A DNA stretch of 64,000 nucleotides from Synchiropus splendidus (GCF_027744825.2 NC_071334.1:69835937-69899936), one strand, 5' to 3'. Counted from the first letter of the stretch, positions 12,471-25,213 are shown. The notes: generated by a model not told the origin, from the letters alone. Numbers and translations: made by a program.

Positions 12471-13789
12471 ATCTAACTAAATAACCAGCCATTCACCATG
12501 TTTTTAACAACCAATCAATAATCCCTAAAGTTCCGAATAAATCGTATGAATTTCTTACAATATCAAGTTAGTTAATAACAGCCTGAATCCTGGTCCTCCT
12601 CCCTGCACCACTGGGGAAACATTGGACAGTTTCTTTGATAAAAAATGAATGCAAAGTTCACTGCTGCTTCCGCTTCATGTTTTGGTTCATTATCTCAGCT
12701 AAACAAATTGCGCTAATAACAATAAAGATCCAAGAGCTCTGACCTCAGTTGTCGTGTCAGGCAGCTATGGAGGAGCGACACAAGTGTCGGGAAAGATTTC
12801 CCAGTCCCAGTGTCAAACAGTGTGACAGTTGTCTATTGCACCTGTGTAAGGCAGAGCCCGTACCCTGGAGCAATTTTATTTATATTTACGTGGCTCATGG
12901 CGCCCCCCTGCCCCCCCACCATTAAGGCAGATACCCAGGTTCGCCCCAAACCTAACACCTCCACTGGTGATGATCTCTGCTTGTTGGAAAGTCGATGCTC
13001 TTAGGTAGATTGGAAAACATCATTTCTGGGCTGCTCTGGTGGATAAAACACGCGTCCTCATGTGCTCACAGCGCTGCACAAAACTCTTGAGAGGCTGCAG
13101 AGTGAGCACTGAAATTTAGTGTATACAGTTGAATTACAAGTGATTTCTTCACATAAGGACCTTAAAAAAATGCTTTGAATTCAAGGCTTACTTTACGCCA
13201 TCGTAATCATGTCCATCCCCTTGATGTGTTGTTGTCCGCTTGGTTCAATATAACACGTTTGATGACCATGAATGAATCTTTAAAAAAGAGGTGATTCTTC
13301 TGGAGGCATGGCGGCACTTGCGGTGAGCCACCATTGTTCACATGTAGCAGGAACCTCAGACTTGGATGTGGATCAGTGGGCCAGAATAGGTTGAGAAATC
13401 CTAGTTTCGTAATTGTGACATTCTTTCAGCAAAATCCTGATTATTTTTTTTTCAGCTCAAGAACATTTCGGTGAGCGGTCTATCTTCAGAGCCAGCAGAA
13501 ATCATTTGACTTTCTCCCACGCAGCCTTTTGTTTTCCTCCTACATTAATGAGCCTGACAGCATTTTCCTGCTTGCTTCAACCTCTCCTGATTTTGGTGTC
13601 AGAGACGTTACTCTTCTTATTCCTCTTCCATTACTCAATACATTGACACAGTCTGAACTGATTCTTGCAACCACATATGTTCAAGTGGAGGCGTGTTTCA
13701 ATGCAAAGGACCCGAGTCATGAATGAGGTGGATCATCTCAGATGATCCACTAGTGGACGTATGACTGATGAATCAGTCTAACCTCACAT
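12471..13789. other. Intron sequence; one short palindrome
   Basis: No gene or repeat family recognised. A 23-bp near-perfect palindrome (11-bp arms gtggatcatct around a single c) lies at 13728-13750. Confidence 0.35.
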
Positions 13790-14693
13790 TATAAATTACC
13801 ATAAGACGATGGCGCCCACTGGAATATTCGCCACACCCACTACATTTAAGGTGGAAAATAGATGTTGTCCAACACATAAGTCAATGAGCTGCAGGTCCAG
13901 TGGCCCTGTCCACGCTGTAGAAAGGCTTAAAACAAGCTTGAAAATGCACGTGGATCACATCTAAACTAGTTTTGAAAATAGGGTCCAGCATGGAGACTTT
14001 GGGTGCGTTCCAATTCCTTCCTTAATCTACAACCTCAACCACAATCTTCAAAAGTGCACGTGCTCGCGAGAAGCAAGGACTTCTTAAAGGAATTCTTCGG
14101 AACTTGAATTGAGACTGACAAGACTGAGGAACGATCTTCATTTATCTTGAGGAACTCCTCGAATACCCCAAATTCTTTGTGTAGCATCAAGGATGGCGTC
14201 GAAAACAAAAAGACTGAGGTACAAATGCAAGTATTTTTTTTTGGGTTAATGGAGATATGACAGACAAAAGATGTAAACACAGCTGCTGACGACATTGTCA
14301 CTGATCCCGTAAACGCTTCTTGCTCCTCCCCCTTCTTCTTCTTCTTCTTCCTTGTGAGTCGATAGATGGGAATGTGTAGTGCTGCCACCAACAGGCTAGG
14401 GACGTACCCATTTCTAAGCAACCAAATCTTGGAATGCCTTTGAGGGTTAAACATTAAAGACTAAGGTTGAGGATTGACGTTGAGAATTAGGAAGGAATTG
14501 GAATTCACCCTGCCTCATGAAACAAACTTGCATCATGAACTCCTCACATCTTTTGTTTACCTTAAAGCGCTCAAAAGGCGCTGCTTTCGCCCACGTGTCA
14601 GAAGTTACGACGACGCATTTTGAGTGTGTTAAGGTAAATAAACGCCTGTGATTTCATCGGTTTGATGTGATGAGGCGCAATACTTTGGCAGGA
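13790..14693 (+). repeat. Family E repeat, copy 1, split by an insertion
   Basis: Left part 13790-14000 (ggaatattcgccacacccac ... ctaaactagttttgaaaata, ggtccagcatggagact) and right part from 14511 (tcatgaaacaaac ... gatgtgatgaggcgcaatac) match the uninterrupted copy at 22855-23115 and the reversed copy at 43249-43690. The middle is a separate element (14001-14510). Confidence 0.7.
14001..14510. mobile_element. Non-autonomous DNA transposon nested in family E
   Basis: A 510-bp insertion with inverted ends of about 40 bp. The left end is gggtgcgttccaattccttc and the right end reversed reads gggtgaattccaattccttc. The terminal bases resemble PIF/Harbinger-type fish elements, but no target duplication is clear. 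A related left end occurs at 34676. The open frame inside on the minus strand (14035-14454) has no recognised domain. Confidence 0.65.
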
Positions 14694-15984
14694 TGACACT
14701 CTTTAACCTGTAAAAACTCGTATATTAGCCACGTCGTTGTATGAGCAGGGTTCAGACTGCGCCAAAAAAGTAGCATCTTACAGTAAGGAATCCCTATGAC
14801 TTCATCTAGAACCTCTTTAATTCAGAGCGGATGATCAATCTGACTCCTCGAGAGTTTAGGCCTCTTCGCTGGTCGTTTCAGCCTGAAGTAAGTGCAGTGT
14901 TAAGAAGGCATTTTTAATATTTGAACATGGAGTACACGCCAGATGGCTGGAAGTCCATTGTTTTCTGTGAAGTGCTGCTCACCACAGGAGAACACGAGCC
15001 ACTCAGTGGTATCCTCATCTCAGCTGTCATCAAGCTTCTAAAAGTCACACCCTGTGGTTTTGTTCAGCGTTGTGGAGAGCGAAAGCATGTTTGTAGCCTC
15101 GTGGTCTGAAAGGATTCATTAGAGATATGAGCGATAAGCTTGTCGCAGAACAGACGTGCGCCGAAAGCGACAATCGCTGCTGTGTTGCAGCTGCAAAGAG
15201 TGTGATTTTGAGGGCTGGTGTGTGTGATATTGTAGAATGTGGCACTTTCTAACAAAGCCTGGCTATGTTTCAGTGAAATAAACTGCCCTGAAAGGTAGAA
15301 CAGTCAAAGGGAGAAGAGGAGTGGCCTAAATCGCCACACTTTGGTCTTAGAAATGTCCTTTTGGAAAGGAGGAAAACATAGAGGTATTCAGCAGATAGTC
15401 AAATGGATTTGCCTTCATGGCATTTCCTGCTTTCAAGTACTGATACTAGATACTAGAGCAGTAGTTGGGCTATGATTAGAGAGCGCTTCATGGGAGCAAA
15501 AGAAGACGCAACTGACACATCAAATATTAAATATCCAACTAACTCTACAACACAGATGTGTGTCATCCAACTCTCCGAAAAGGGCATTCAGCTGACAAAA
15601 GAGGGGCTTAAGTCAGTCCATTTGATGGAGTGTTTAATGTCGCTCCAATTGTCTCTTGGACTTTTTGACGCAGCAAGGAATCTGTGTTTGGTGATCACGG
15701 GTCAGATAGACAGAACAAAACACTGCTGATGAGTTTTCAATTCCATTTCAGAAGAGAGAAATGAAAAAACACACCTAAAATGTCTTTCTGATTTAACAAT
15801 GAACAAACAAACTTAACTCAGATTATGCAGTAAGCATCTGAATAACATGAAAGAGTGTCATGAATTCAAGTTGACCTCTTTCTGTATTTTTTGAACACAT
15901 ACAAAAAGAACATATGACATTTCTTTTGTTGCAAAATGGTCTTCTGCCATGTGTCTGACCAGTTTTCTGTCTGTTTCCTTGCAG
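14694..15984. other. Intron 1, 3' end
   Basis: No supported element. The final ~30 bp before 15985 form the acceptor of the first visible exon. Confidence 0.4.
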
Positions 15985-16059
15985 CCACCCTGCAAGTTTC
16001 AATATCCTTGAACAAAGTGGAGTTAAGTGTTGGGGAGTCCAAGTTCTTCATCTGCACAG
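15985..16059 (+). CDS. ncam2: ncam2 exon: Ig1, first half
   Basis: A 75-bp exon encoding residues 1-25, TLQVSISLNKVELSVGESKF followed by FICT. It is the N-terminal strand region of Ig1 in the mature protein. The acceptor follows a pyrimidine run ending ttccttgcag, and the donor is gtaaac. Both edges are phase 1: the first two bases finish a codon begun in the unseen signal-peptide exon, and the last g starts an Ala codon finished at 20292. Cys24 is the first Ig1 disulfide cysteine, pairing with Cys75. The exon length equals what I recall for this exon in mammalian NCAM genes. Ig1 takes part in homophilic trans binding in this family. Confidence 0.92.
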
Positions 16060-19000
16060 GTAAACATCTGTTATGTACAGTATATGTATTTGGCCATGCT
16101 TGTGGGTGTTGTATCGACCGTCACTGAAGTGGAGAAGAGCGCCAGCAGAGCATTTTATTGGTAGCAAAGGATCCAGTAGCTCTTCCCTGTGGACAATGGA
16201 GAGAAGACCCAGCTGGCGAACGGGGATCCGTGTGTAGTCATAGAACTGCAGTTACATCCAGGTAACCGCACAGACTTCATCAACAAAGGCTTTAATGTAC
16301 ATTAAAACCCATTGAATTACGTAACAGGTAAGTTATCAGATACATTTATCCTGAGCAACCCTTAAGGGGCTTTTTCAGAAGTCAAAGAAGCACGTCTCAA
16401 GGAAGGGTTCCTCAGGCAAGCGAGCTGAACATCAGCACGATCCCTTTGTTTCACATATAGCTCCAAACAGGAGGAGTCATCGTCAGCCTAAAGTCAGCTC
16501 AGATATGAAATGATGGCCAACATCCGCTATGACTTTAATGGACATACATTTCATGACTGAAAGTAAACCTGAGCGAGTGTTTTCGTGTATGTTTTAGAAG
16601 AAATTAGCAGAAACACAGTGCATATTTTGGACAGTCTTCATATAGCTATGCTACTGAGGTGACACAGGCCTAGATTAGGACTTGCTGCCCGTTGTTTCAG
16701 AAGTGGATGTAGTGTATCCTCCTGATCTTGTGATGAGGCGCTTCACTGCCGGTAGACTCCTCAGGCTCACTGAGAAATGACATGGTATTCGCTGTCCAGC
16801 AAGCGGCAGTGTGCCTTCCTCCTACATCCTACCCATCCTCTCAGACACCGATGAGAAGACACTGTTCAGACCCTGTTTCCTCAACCCTGGAACACTGCTT
16901 CATGAAACCTCAGCGACCCATCACAACCCATTATTAACAATTCCAGAAAGTTTCATTGAAATTCCTTTTCAAGTTATTTTGCAAACAGGCAGGACGACAA
17001 ACACAACACAACAAAACCAGGTCATGATCATTTCTGCTTGCATGTGGCGAGAGACTCTTTGACCCCCCTTCCCTCTCTGCTGCTTCCTCATGGTTTCCTC
17101 CACAGTTGGTCACAGCAGACGCCAGATACTCCATGGGGTGGCAACCCTTTCTGGCAGCACCAGTCCACCTCCTGCGATCCCACCCCTCCATTCTGCCAGC
17201 TTGCTCACCATGGAGCTAAAGCTAGAAGAGTGGAGGCCTGCTGAGAGGGGAGATAGGGAGGGGGACGCCTCCCGTACCTTCGATTACAGAAGCCATTCAA
17301 ACATTTATTTGCCGCAGAATTGCTGGCCCACGCCTTTGCGGAAATGATATTTGGATTTGAGACATCTGTTTTTTTCTTCAGACCAAATGGACTTTGTTTT
17401 TAGAGTATGAGGCAGGTGGAAAATGACAAGCATGTAGTGACTTCATTAAATGTCTGCAACGGTGTGTAGCACGTGCAAGAAACCCAAAGCACCCTGTGTT
17501 GTCATCACGTCAATGTGAAATGTGCCGTAAGGAACAACATAATGAATAGGACAATCGTAAAATCAGTGAAAACATCTATTTGGAAATCGTATGGAACGGT
17601 TTTTGAAAACAATAGGTCCATTTAAATGGATAAACAAATCACTCTCTCATGGACTTTGATGTCGCTGCATACATTAAATATTGTAAACAACTGCATGATT
17701 CGATGCCATGCATGTCTCAGATCCTGGATTAAATGATCAAAGCGTTCATTTGAATTGAATTAAAGTAATTATCTTCCACTTTTAACTTCCTAAAAACTGG
17801 GGGTGACAGCAACACTGACACCAAATTAGTTCCACTGGGGAGCCACATTAAAGGGTTTTATTATGGGAAAAAAAATGGCTTTCATTGAGCGCTTCAGATT
17901 GAAAAGTACGCGTGGATAAAATCTGTCTGGGATGTCGAATGTGTCAGCGGAATGAAAAGTGATGTGAAGAGCTTCACATGATTCTCTTTCTTCTCTGATA
18001 TTGAGTTATGTGCATCAGTTACTCTGGTTTTAAAACAGAAATACAGCGGAGGCTTCAATCTTGGCAAGATTCGCGACGGTAAATACCAGACTGAGGTTGC
18101 GTGGTAAGAGAGTGAAGACAAGTGAGCTCGGGTGGAAAAGAGGGAAACAGCAAGGAGCTGCAAACTGTAGCGGACAGGATCAAGACTTGTTTCCTTTTAG
18201 TCCGTCTTCATTTGTCCAAGCTGTGTCTCTAAAATAGTCTGGTCATGGGTCAGGGATGTTTGGGCGATAACAACCAGCACGCACCTCTGTACGGCTGTCA
18301 CTTTGTTTCCCTTCTGGGTCTGCAGATAGAGAAACCCAGGAAACTCACTTTATCTAATCTGCGGTCTCCACTCAGGTTAAACAAATCTGGAGGTGGATAC
18401 AATTGAGTGTTTAACCTTCTAAATCACAAACGCAGAGGGGAAAGGGAAAAACTCTGTCTTTGGCTGCTGAAGCAGAATCAGCTGCTGACGCAGGTGAAAA
18501 AGAACTCACACATCTTGTGTCCAGCTCTTCCACTCGTCTAACCTCCGGTCAACCATCTGAAAACTGACTGAAGCTAATGTATGAATACACTCTCTTTATT
18601 TACAACCCAAAATAGGAGCCCACCAGTCAGGTCTCCGGCATGTGACTCGGCCTGTCAGTTCCTGCACCGGGGGAAGCAGTGCTTTAAACCTGTCCCCAAC
18701 CTCTCTTTCTTTCATATGAGCCGCTGCCGACAGCATGTGGTTCTATTGACCTGTTGGGAAAATCCACGGCTGTGACAGGGATATTCTAAAAATTATAAAA
18801 ATATAAAAATATCACCTCAAAATTTGGGGCACCACCTGTAATAAAGTAGCCAGGAAACTATTAAGATCTGGTGATTAACACTTTACTTTAATGAATTAAC
18901 CATAAATTCATTCATAAAACTGCTTTATCAATCTCTGTCTGAAGTCACGACTTAACTGTCTTGATTTAATGCTCTTCACCAATCAGAGGCTCTTAGATTG

Positions 19001-20291
19001 ATTATAATACACGCAAGTACGCCCAACGTCATCTCATGAGTTTATTAAAGAAAAGCAGAACAGATGGAACAGGAGACAATGAAATGCAGATGGTCCCTTC
19101 AATATCGCGGTGGGAGACGTAAGTCAGCCGTGATGGAATGTCAAAGTGATCTCAGACACCTGTGTAAACCTGATGGGAAAGTTGTGACTGACAAGTCTAA
19201 CTGTCAAGCTCAGATTAATAAGAACCCCAACACACCTTCCGGAGGGAGGCGCCCTGGCTCTCAGGGCAGAGATGGAATCGCTGTGTCCAGGTGGAGGTGG
19301 CGTCCTTGGAGAGCCTCCTGGCTGTCGAGGGTCCTTCGTTGCAGCTGGGAAGTGACCTTTGCTGAACAAGTTGGCGCCACCAACCGAAAACATAACTTTA
19401 CTCAGTTCAGACGTAACAACCTGCGGCACCGCCGCCAGTTGATGGTCCATAATGATCAGGTTGTCTTGCGCGCTCACTCACTGTTCACTAGAAGAAGCTG
19501 TGTCACCAGCTTCAGGTGACACAGTGTAGCGCAGGCAGTGAAGCACTAAGGCCGACAAGCTTTGCGCTGCCGTATGGACAGGACGATCCAGTGAAAACCT
19601 TGGGTGAGGGAGGTTCCAAGTACCCCAGAGCAGTAAGAGCAGCAAGATGCAGCGTTGAGACACTGCTAAGATACTGGTAGCAAGAAAGTGCAAGCGAAGT
19701 TGTAAGAGTCTTGTACAAAGTTTACAAGAGAGCGAGGCAAGAAAGTGCTGGACAGGACAAATGGCAAGAAGAACTGGAGCGAGAAGCAAGAAGACTCCCA
19801 AAATCGAGTCTTTTGACCTGCCAGGAGGACCAGGCAGACAGTCCCTTGACTGGTGGATAAGCGCCTCTGTGCTTTTCGATCATTGGCCGGTTCATCCAAG
19901 CTGCGCCACCTAGTGTCCAGTATCGGGAATCATGAGTCCGTTTTGGACTTGAGGATTATGATCCGAACTAACCAGAGTTCTATTTGACAGTGAAACATTA
20001 TATGAGGTATAGATTTGCTCATTATTAACTTCTCCAAACTTACTTACGGCCCCTCCCAAATCCATAAAGCCCGAGGGGTTGTCACAGGTTTGGAGGTTAA
20101 CCATTCACAGGGCTTCACTTTTGTATCGTTGAGGAGTTAAACATCCACTTGAAAATATTTGACCCCTGAAAAGTGAGAATCTGTTGGTGCAGTCATCTGC
20201 TCGGTGTGATCAGCCTGCTCTGAAGTTTTAAAAATGCACATCGAGAACAGCTGCTTCCACTGCTCATTGCTGTGTCCTCTGTGTGTTTCAG
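16060..20291 (+). other. ncam2: ncam2 intron within Ig1
   Basis: 4.2-kb intron, gtaaac...ttcag, phase 1. A short stretch at 16880-16925 (aacactgcttcatgaaacct, cagcgacccatcac) resembles the end of a family A repeat. A perfect 10-bp-stem hairpin (ctgtgtcacc) lies at 19498-19524. A reading frame of 151 codons at 19064-19519 has no recognisable protein. The rest shows nothing I can name. Confidence 0.6.
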
Positions 20292-20498
20292 CGATCGGCG
20301 AGCCTGTGAGACTGGACTGGTACAGCCCCCAGGGCGAACGCATCACGCCCTCCAAGAGGATGGCGCTCCACTCGGAGACGTCGAGATCAAGGCTGATCAT
20401 TTACAACGCCATCATCGAAGACGCAGGCATCTACCGCTGCCAGGCCACAGATGCCAACGGTCGCACTGAGGAGGCATCCGTCGTGCTGGAGATCTACC
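20292..20498 (+). CDS. ncam2: ncam2 exon: Ig1, second half
   Basis: A 207-bp exon, residues 27-94, phase 1 at both ends. The acceptor is tgtgtttcag and the donor is the strong gtaagt. It encodes [17 protein letters not shown], with the core Trp35 of the Ig fold, then the hallmark [16 protein letters not shown] with Cys75, and ends LEIY. The match to NCAM2 (a TAIGEP...DWYNPQGE pattern) is close over its whole length. Because it is symmetric (1-1), skipping would keep frame but destroy Ig1. Confidence 0.95.
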
Positions 20499-21494
20499 GT
20501 AAGTCTGCTGCTTGACTTGCATGCAGATTCCTGAATCTCCTTTTCTGCGCTCGCCCCCTGAGGAGACATGAGGCCTGAAGAGAATAAAACTCCTGCATTA
20601 GACTTTGATCGGAGACAGCCTGCTTATTCGTATTCCGCACCTCACCCAGCCACAAGCTGTTAGAGAGCAGGAACAGACCTCTCTGTGGTTCGTTGGATTC
20701 AGAACACAACCTGGAATTCTACAAGCTGCATAATATATGCATCAATCGGCGGGGAGAATCTCCAGCACTGTTTATCTGTGACTTGAAATGAGGTCCTTAA
20801 TAGCTGTTTGCCGGCTAAACAAACGGACAGTCAAGGACCAGATGACCGAAAGATAAATGGTGAGATTCGTCATTTAAGCCGTCATATTGGCTCTGTAATG
20901 TGTTTCTCGACTTAAAGAATGATCGACTGCAGCGGGTGCGAGTTATGTTCCAACCAATCAGGCCCACACAGCTTCACCAATTACTCTCTGAAGGCTGCCA
21001 TCTCTTTATTGTCAGTCAACTGCTGCTTGTTTGCTGGTCGCCTCATTGGTTCAACTGAGGGTGCTTGTTTGGATGGAGCCAAAACCTGCAGCCGCCGCGG
21101 CCCTTTCTGGAACACTTACCTCTGATCTTCAGTGTTGGATCGATATTCATCCATTTCCAAAAGTATGGGGCCTACTCAGAAGATTTCATCGATAACTGAA
21201 TTATTCTGTTCAGAACCACTGTCACTGTTGATGCGTCACACAGGAAACGTAACAAACAAACAACCTTGCAACTTTTTTAAAGGTCTCTTCTTTGGCTCAA
21301 GTTTTTGACACATAATTATTCTCCACATAAACAATGGGTGCAGAATAAGAGATATTTCTATGTTTCCAAAAATACCAGGCTACATGTCAACAAGGGAACT
21401 TTTGCGTCCCCAGTCACAGTGGGTATTAATGTGGTGCTCTCACCACAGAGTCAAACTCTACAAACCTGTATCTAACTAAATCATGAGTGACGGG

Positions 21495-21785
21495 CTGAAA
21501 TCCATCCATCCGTCCTCATCCACTTATCTGTTACCGGGTTGTGAGGAAGCAGCTTCAGAAGTTCACACCAAACGGCCTTCTCCGGAGCAACATCCACCAG
21601 CTCCGACTTGGGGATCCCGTGACGCTCCCCGGCCAGTGAAGAGATCGACCCCTCAGTTTCTTCCTGTGGCGTGCAGGGGGCATCCTCATGACATGCCCGA
21701 ACCACCTCGTCCTTTCTTTGTGGAGAAGCAGCAACTCTAGTCCGTTTCTCTTCCGAGTGAGAGAACTCCTTATCTCCAAGGGAGG
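21495..21785 (-). mobile_element. Rex3/RTE-like LINE 3' fragment
   Basis: Reversed, it carries the same LINE tail as 27740-28424: LLLLHKERTRWFGHVMRMPP, then LHWPGSVTGSPSRSWWMLLR. The + strand begins with ccatccatccgtcctcatcc, the complement of the GGATG-type tail usual for Rex3-like elements. Diverged and frameshifted. Confidence 0.65.
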
Positions 21786-22854
21786 CGTCCGCCACCCGTC
21801 TGAAAAAACTCGTTTCAGCCACTTCTTTCTGGTATGAAACGGCGTTCTTGTGTTCAGCGCTAGGTGGCGCTATTGGTTTGAAAAGATGAGGCTTCACTCT
21901 AATAAGTGTATAAGCTATAAATGTTCACAATGTATATTTCCGAAATGATCTAATAAAACATGCAGCACAGGTCTGTGTCAGGGACCTCAACAGGTTTAAT
22001 TGGAGGAAACTTCAAGGAGCAGATTTGTGACTCAGGGAAACGCACACAAACACACGTCTACACACCGAGGAAATCAGGAACAGCCTGGTTCTTTCTCATC
22101 TCCCAGCGAGTCATTAGCAGCAACATCACAGCGTCTGTCTCACCTGCCACAGCTCAGCTCTCGCCTCATTCACCACATAACCAATTTGGTTGTTTCCATG
22201 GCGACCGGATGTCACTCACTGGATGTCTGTGGATTTCCACGGCAGCGTGTGGTGAGGAACCCAAGGCCAGCCCCGGAGCTGAGCATTCTCGGCTCTGTGT
22301 CTTCAGTGCTGCGACAGGTTTCCTGTGGAAAACAAGCAAGAACCAAACTGTTGACCTGCAATTGCATGCACTGTTATGTAACTGTGGCTTGGCAGTAAAC
22401 AATGTGAAGCCCTTAATCGTCTTGTTGACACTCGTGAAATTGAACAATACAATGTCACAAAGAGCAGTTTGACTTATTTTAAACCTGAAACTCTGGACTC
22501 TGTACAAAGATGTCGCAGCATCATGTGTAACCACAAGACAAACACAAAAAAGTTTGAGACATCACCCTGCAGTTTTCAAACTTTTGACACTTCAACCAGA
22601 AAACATGACGACTATAGTTTGAAATGAGCTGGTTGCTCACCAACGCTCTGTTGAACTGGAAGTATTTTCATTGCTGCCCTGCAATTCACTCAACTACATT
22701 GGTTTGCAAAGCTTGCAGCACACTATTGGCTCTTATGGCATCACCTGGACACCAACACTTCTGTAACTGATTCTGAAGTGGCTTCTGTTGATAATAATGA
22801 AATATCTGGAAATTATGTCCATAAAATAAATGTGTCTTTTTGTTCTTTTGTGAC

Positions 22855-23115
22855 TTACCGGACGATAGAGCGCACCGGAATATTAGCCACACCCACAAAA
22901 TCTTTGAATGAAAACAGATCTGGTTCATACATAAGACGCAGCAGTCTATCAGCCGCGGGTGCAGTGGTGCTGTCTGCACCGTAGAAAGGTCAGTGGTGCA
23001 CCTGGCTTATAAATGCATGAGGATCACTTCTAAACTACTTTTGAAAAAGGGATCCAGCATGGAGACTGACTCATGAAACAAACTGGACAATGTTCTGAAC
23101 TTGAATTATTCGCTC
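22855..23115 (+). repeat. Family E repeat, copy 2
   Basis: Uninterrupted copy: gagcgcaccggaatattagc, cacacccac ... tctaaactacttttgaaaaa, ggatccagcatggagactga, ctcatgaaacaaac. Used here to show that 14001-14510 is an insertion. Confidence 0.65.
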
Positions 23116-23260
23116 GCATGTCGGAAGTTCCGACACCACAGCCGGTCAATGACAGCAAAAACGAAACAGGGTGCAGGGGATTCCAAACATCAGGAGGGTC
23201 ATAAGAGGGAAGGAAGGTTACAAATTAGAAAAAGAGCATGCAGAATAGAGAGGTAATAAA

Positions 23261-23966
23261 TACATTGGTACATGGTTGGTTTTCGAACGTCCCAGACTTC
23301 GAACAAAATTTTAGAGATTTTTTTTGCTTCAGATTTTGAACGAAAATCCAGAACTCGAACGTCCATGAATAAAGCCGTAAAAACATATTGTGTGCGGACC
23401 GATCAGCCGACCCACGAGGCGCTTTGTTATTGTGTATAACGCAGCCTCTGTATGCAGACGTGTCCCGTTAGCTCCATTCACTGACTGTTTTTTCTTCATA
23501 TTGAGGTGTAAAACCTTTCCTGTCTCCACACTGGACCGTGGTAGAGTGTCACAGGGGAGGTGCTGGAGCGCTCACTCCAGGGTTTGATGTCCTGTTGTGG
23601 GCTGGAGCTGGGACAGGGATGAGGCCAGTCTGGGACAGAGCGTGACTTGGTTTATGACTTTGTCACAGCCAAACTGCACAGAAGCGCACATTCAGAGCTG
23701 GACACGCACCGGGCACCTCTTCACTTCTGGAGAGACCTCACTCACTCGGCAACCCCTCCCACATGCAGCGGCCACACACATAGAGGAACAGCCACCTGCA
23801 GCAGACACTCGACATTCACTCCTACAAAAGACTATTTTAAGGCTTGGAACGCATTAGTTCTTTTTCCTTTCATTGCAATGGGAAACATCCATTCAGATTT
23901 CCAACAAATCGCTTCTCGAACGGCCGTCTGCAATGGATTGTGGTCGAGAACCAAGGTGCCACTGTA
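23261..23966 (+). mobile_element. Family C non-autonomous element, long copy
   Basis: A 706-bp element bounded by inverted ends: left tacattggtacatggttggt ttcgaacg, right tggtcgagaaccaaggtgcc actgta. The interior, about 600 bp, is nearly identical to 63097-63720 and to the reverse complement of 55882-56600. Open frames of 86 and 113 codons are kept in all three, probably only because the copies are young. Class not known; DNA transposon by structure. Confidence 0.8.
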
Positions 23967-24527
23967 CAGACAGATTTCCCCTGAATGACACTGAGGCACC
24001 AGACACCAGCGAGAGAGAGGCGGGGCATAAGTCAACAACTGAATGTAAAACACTCGCAGCTGAAGTCAGAGAGGCCTTTACAGGAGCACCCACTATAGCA
24101 GGTGTTTGAGATTAACGCCGCACTTATCAAAGCATGGTATTGAAATAAGGCACTGGGGCCCTTTCTGCTGCTTTGTGATTTGTATGCGTCAGAGAAGATG
24201 AGTCACTGAGCTGATGCTGGTGGTTTGACTGTGGTTGCCTTTTCAAAAGGATGCCTGAAACTGCAATTCAACTGGAGACAACATATAGTTGTGTTGTCAA
24301 AACTGAGGTAAGCAGTCGAATGAAAACATTTTTTGAACTCTCTTAATCCACTCTCAGATCTGAAAAAAGGTAGCCATGAGTGTCAAACTCCCACCTGCGT
24401 GAGCGTGACCAGGATAAAAACTGAATTACTTCCAGGGGCCTCTTCCGGGGGCATCATGTTGATTCGCCTCATCCTGAAGCTCACCAAGCTAAAATGTCTT
24501 CCATCTCCGTCCACTTTGCTCCTGCAG

Positions 24528-24671
24528 AGAGACTGACGTTTCGAGATGTCCAGTCACCGCAGGAGTTCCGTCGTGGTGAGACGGCGGAGGTGGTATGTGA
24601 TGTCATCAGTTCCCCGGTACCGGTGGTGGTGTGGTATTACCAGGACAGAGAGATCACAGAGGAGCACCACA
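24528..24671 (+). CDS. ncam2: ncam2 exon: Ig2, first half
   Basis: A 144-bp exon, residues 96-142, phase 1 at both ends. The acceptor is tgctcctgcag and the donor gtgagt. It encodes RLTFRDVQSPQEFRRGETAE, then VVCDVISSP with Cys118 and core Trp130, ending YYQDREITEEHH. In NCAM1 this part of Ig2 runs into a Lys/Arg-rich heparin-binding stretch; here the equivalent is acidic or neutral (QDREITEEHHS), as in NCAM2. The Gln codon at the exon B/C join is rebuilt as c|ag. Confidence 0.95.
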
Positions 24672-24811
24672 GTGAGTATCATACCTTTATTGTCCTTTTA
24701 TTTTCTGTAATATTTAGCAGCAAATGACTGCTGAGTGGTCTGCCAGCCTTGTTTTGTGTGGACGACAAACAATGAAGTACTGAATTAGCTGAAATGGGTG
24801 ACTGCTAACTT

Positions 24812-24947
24812 AGGTTTGGAGTTGAACAACTCATTCAATGAAACCTCACATCTTTTCTAAGAGCGCCAACTAGTGGCCCCTGAAAACGAGGACGCTGCTC
24901 CATCCACCCTGCAGTACTGTTTCATGATACCTCATCGACTAATCACT
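24812..24947 (-). repeat. Family A MITE, half copy
   Basis: Only one arm: ttgaacaactcattcaatga, aacctcacatc, gagcgccaactagtggcccc, ctgcagtactgtttcatgat. The CTCF-like site (24862-24876, minus) has one mismatch. Confidence 0.65.
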
Positions 24948-25213
24948 AATATTTACCAGTGAGTGAAAATCAACGTGGAATATTCAGTACTGCAATTTTG
25001 AGTTGCATTTAACATCATAGATGCGGTGTCACAGAGCTGAAGCAAAATTCTTAGCGATGTTTCAGATATGTTTAAATGTTTCCTTATTGAAGTCTATAAA
25101 AACTGTCACTGAGGATCACAAACATGACCTTCACACAAACAGTGATCATATTTGTTGGGTTTTAATTATGGTCTACCCCTGTCTTTTGTAGGTTTGTATC
25201 ATAGAATGACAAG

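Larger units (their letters stand above)
20499..24527 (+). other. ncam2: ncam2 intron Ig1/Ig2
   Basis: 4.0-kb phase-1 intron, gtaagt...ctgcag. It contains a LINE fragment (21495-21785), a family E copy (22855-23115) and a long family C copy (23261-23966), listed separately. The 170-codon open stretch at 21960-22472 is not a recognisable gene. Confidence 0.7.

Noticed and set aside
14035..14454. 139-codon minus-strand frame inside the 14-kb transposon
   Set aside because: No transposase or Myb motif visible; the element is short and looks non-autonomous.
1..15984. ncam2 signal-peptide exon
   Set aside because: No ATG followed by a hydrophobic leader and a phase-1 donor could be supported; intron 1 of this gene is usually very long.
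19064..19519. 151-codon open stretch on the + strand
   Set aside because: Composition-driven (Arg/Ser/Trp-rich), with an antisense open frame over the same bases and no known protein.
21850..21880. gcgctaggtggcgct as another CTCF-like site
   Set aside because: One to two mismatches to the consensus and no clear family A context, so not counted.
21960..22472. 170-codon open stretch on the + strand
   Set aside because: No recognisable domain, no splice sites tying it to ncam2, and an overlapping open stretch on the other strand; typical chance ORF in intron.
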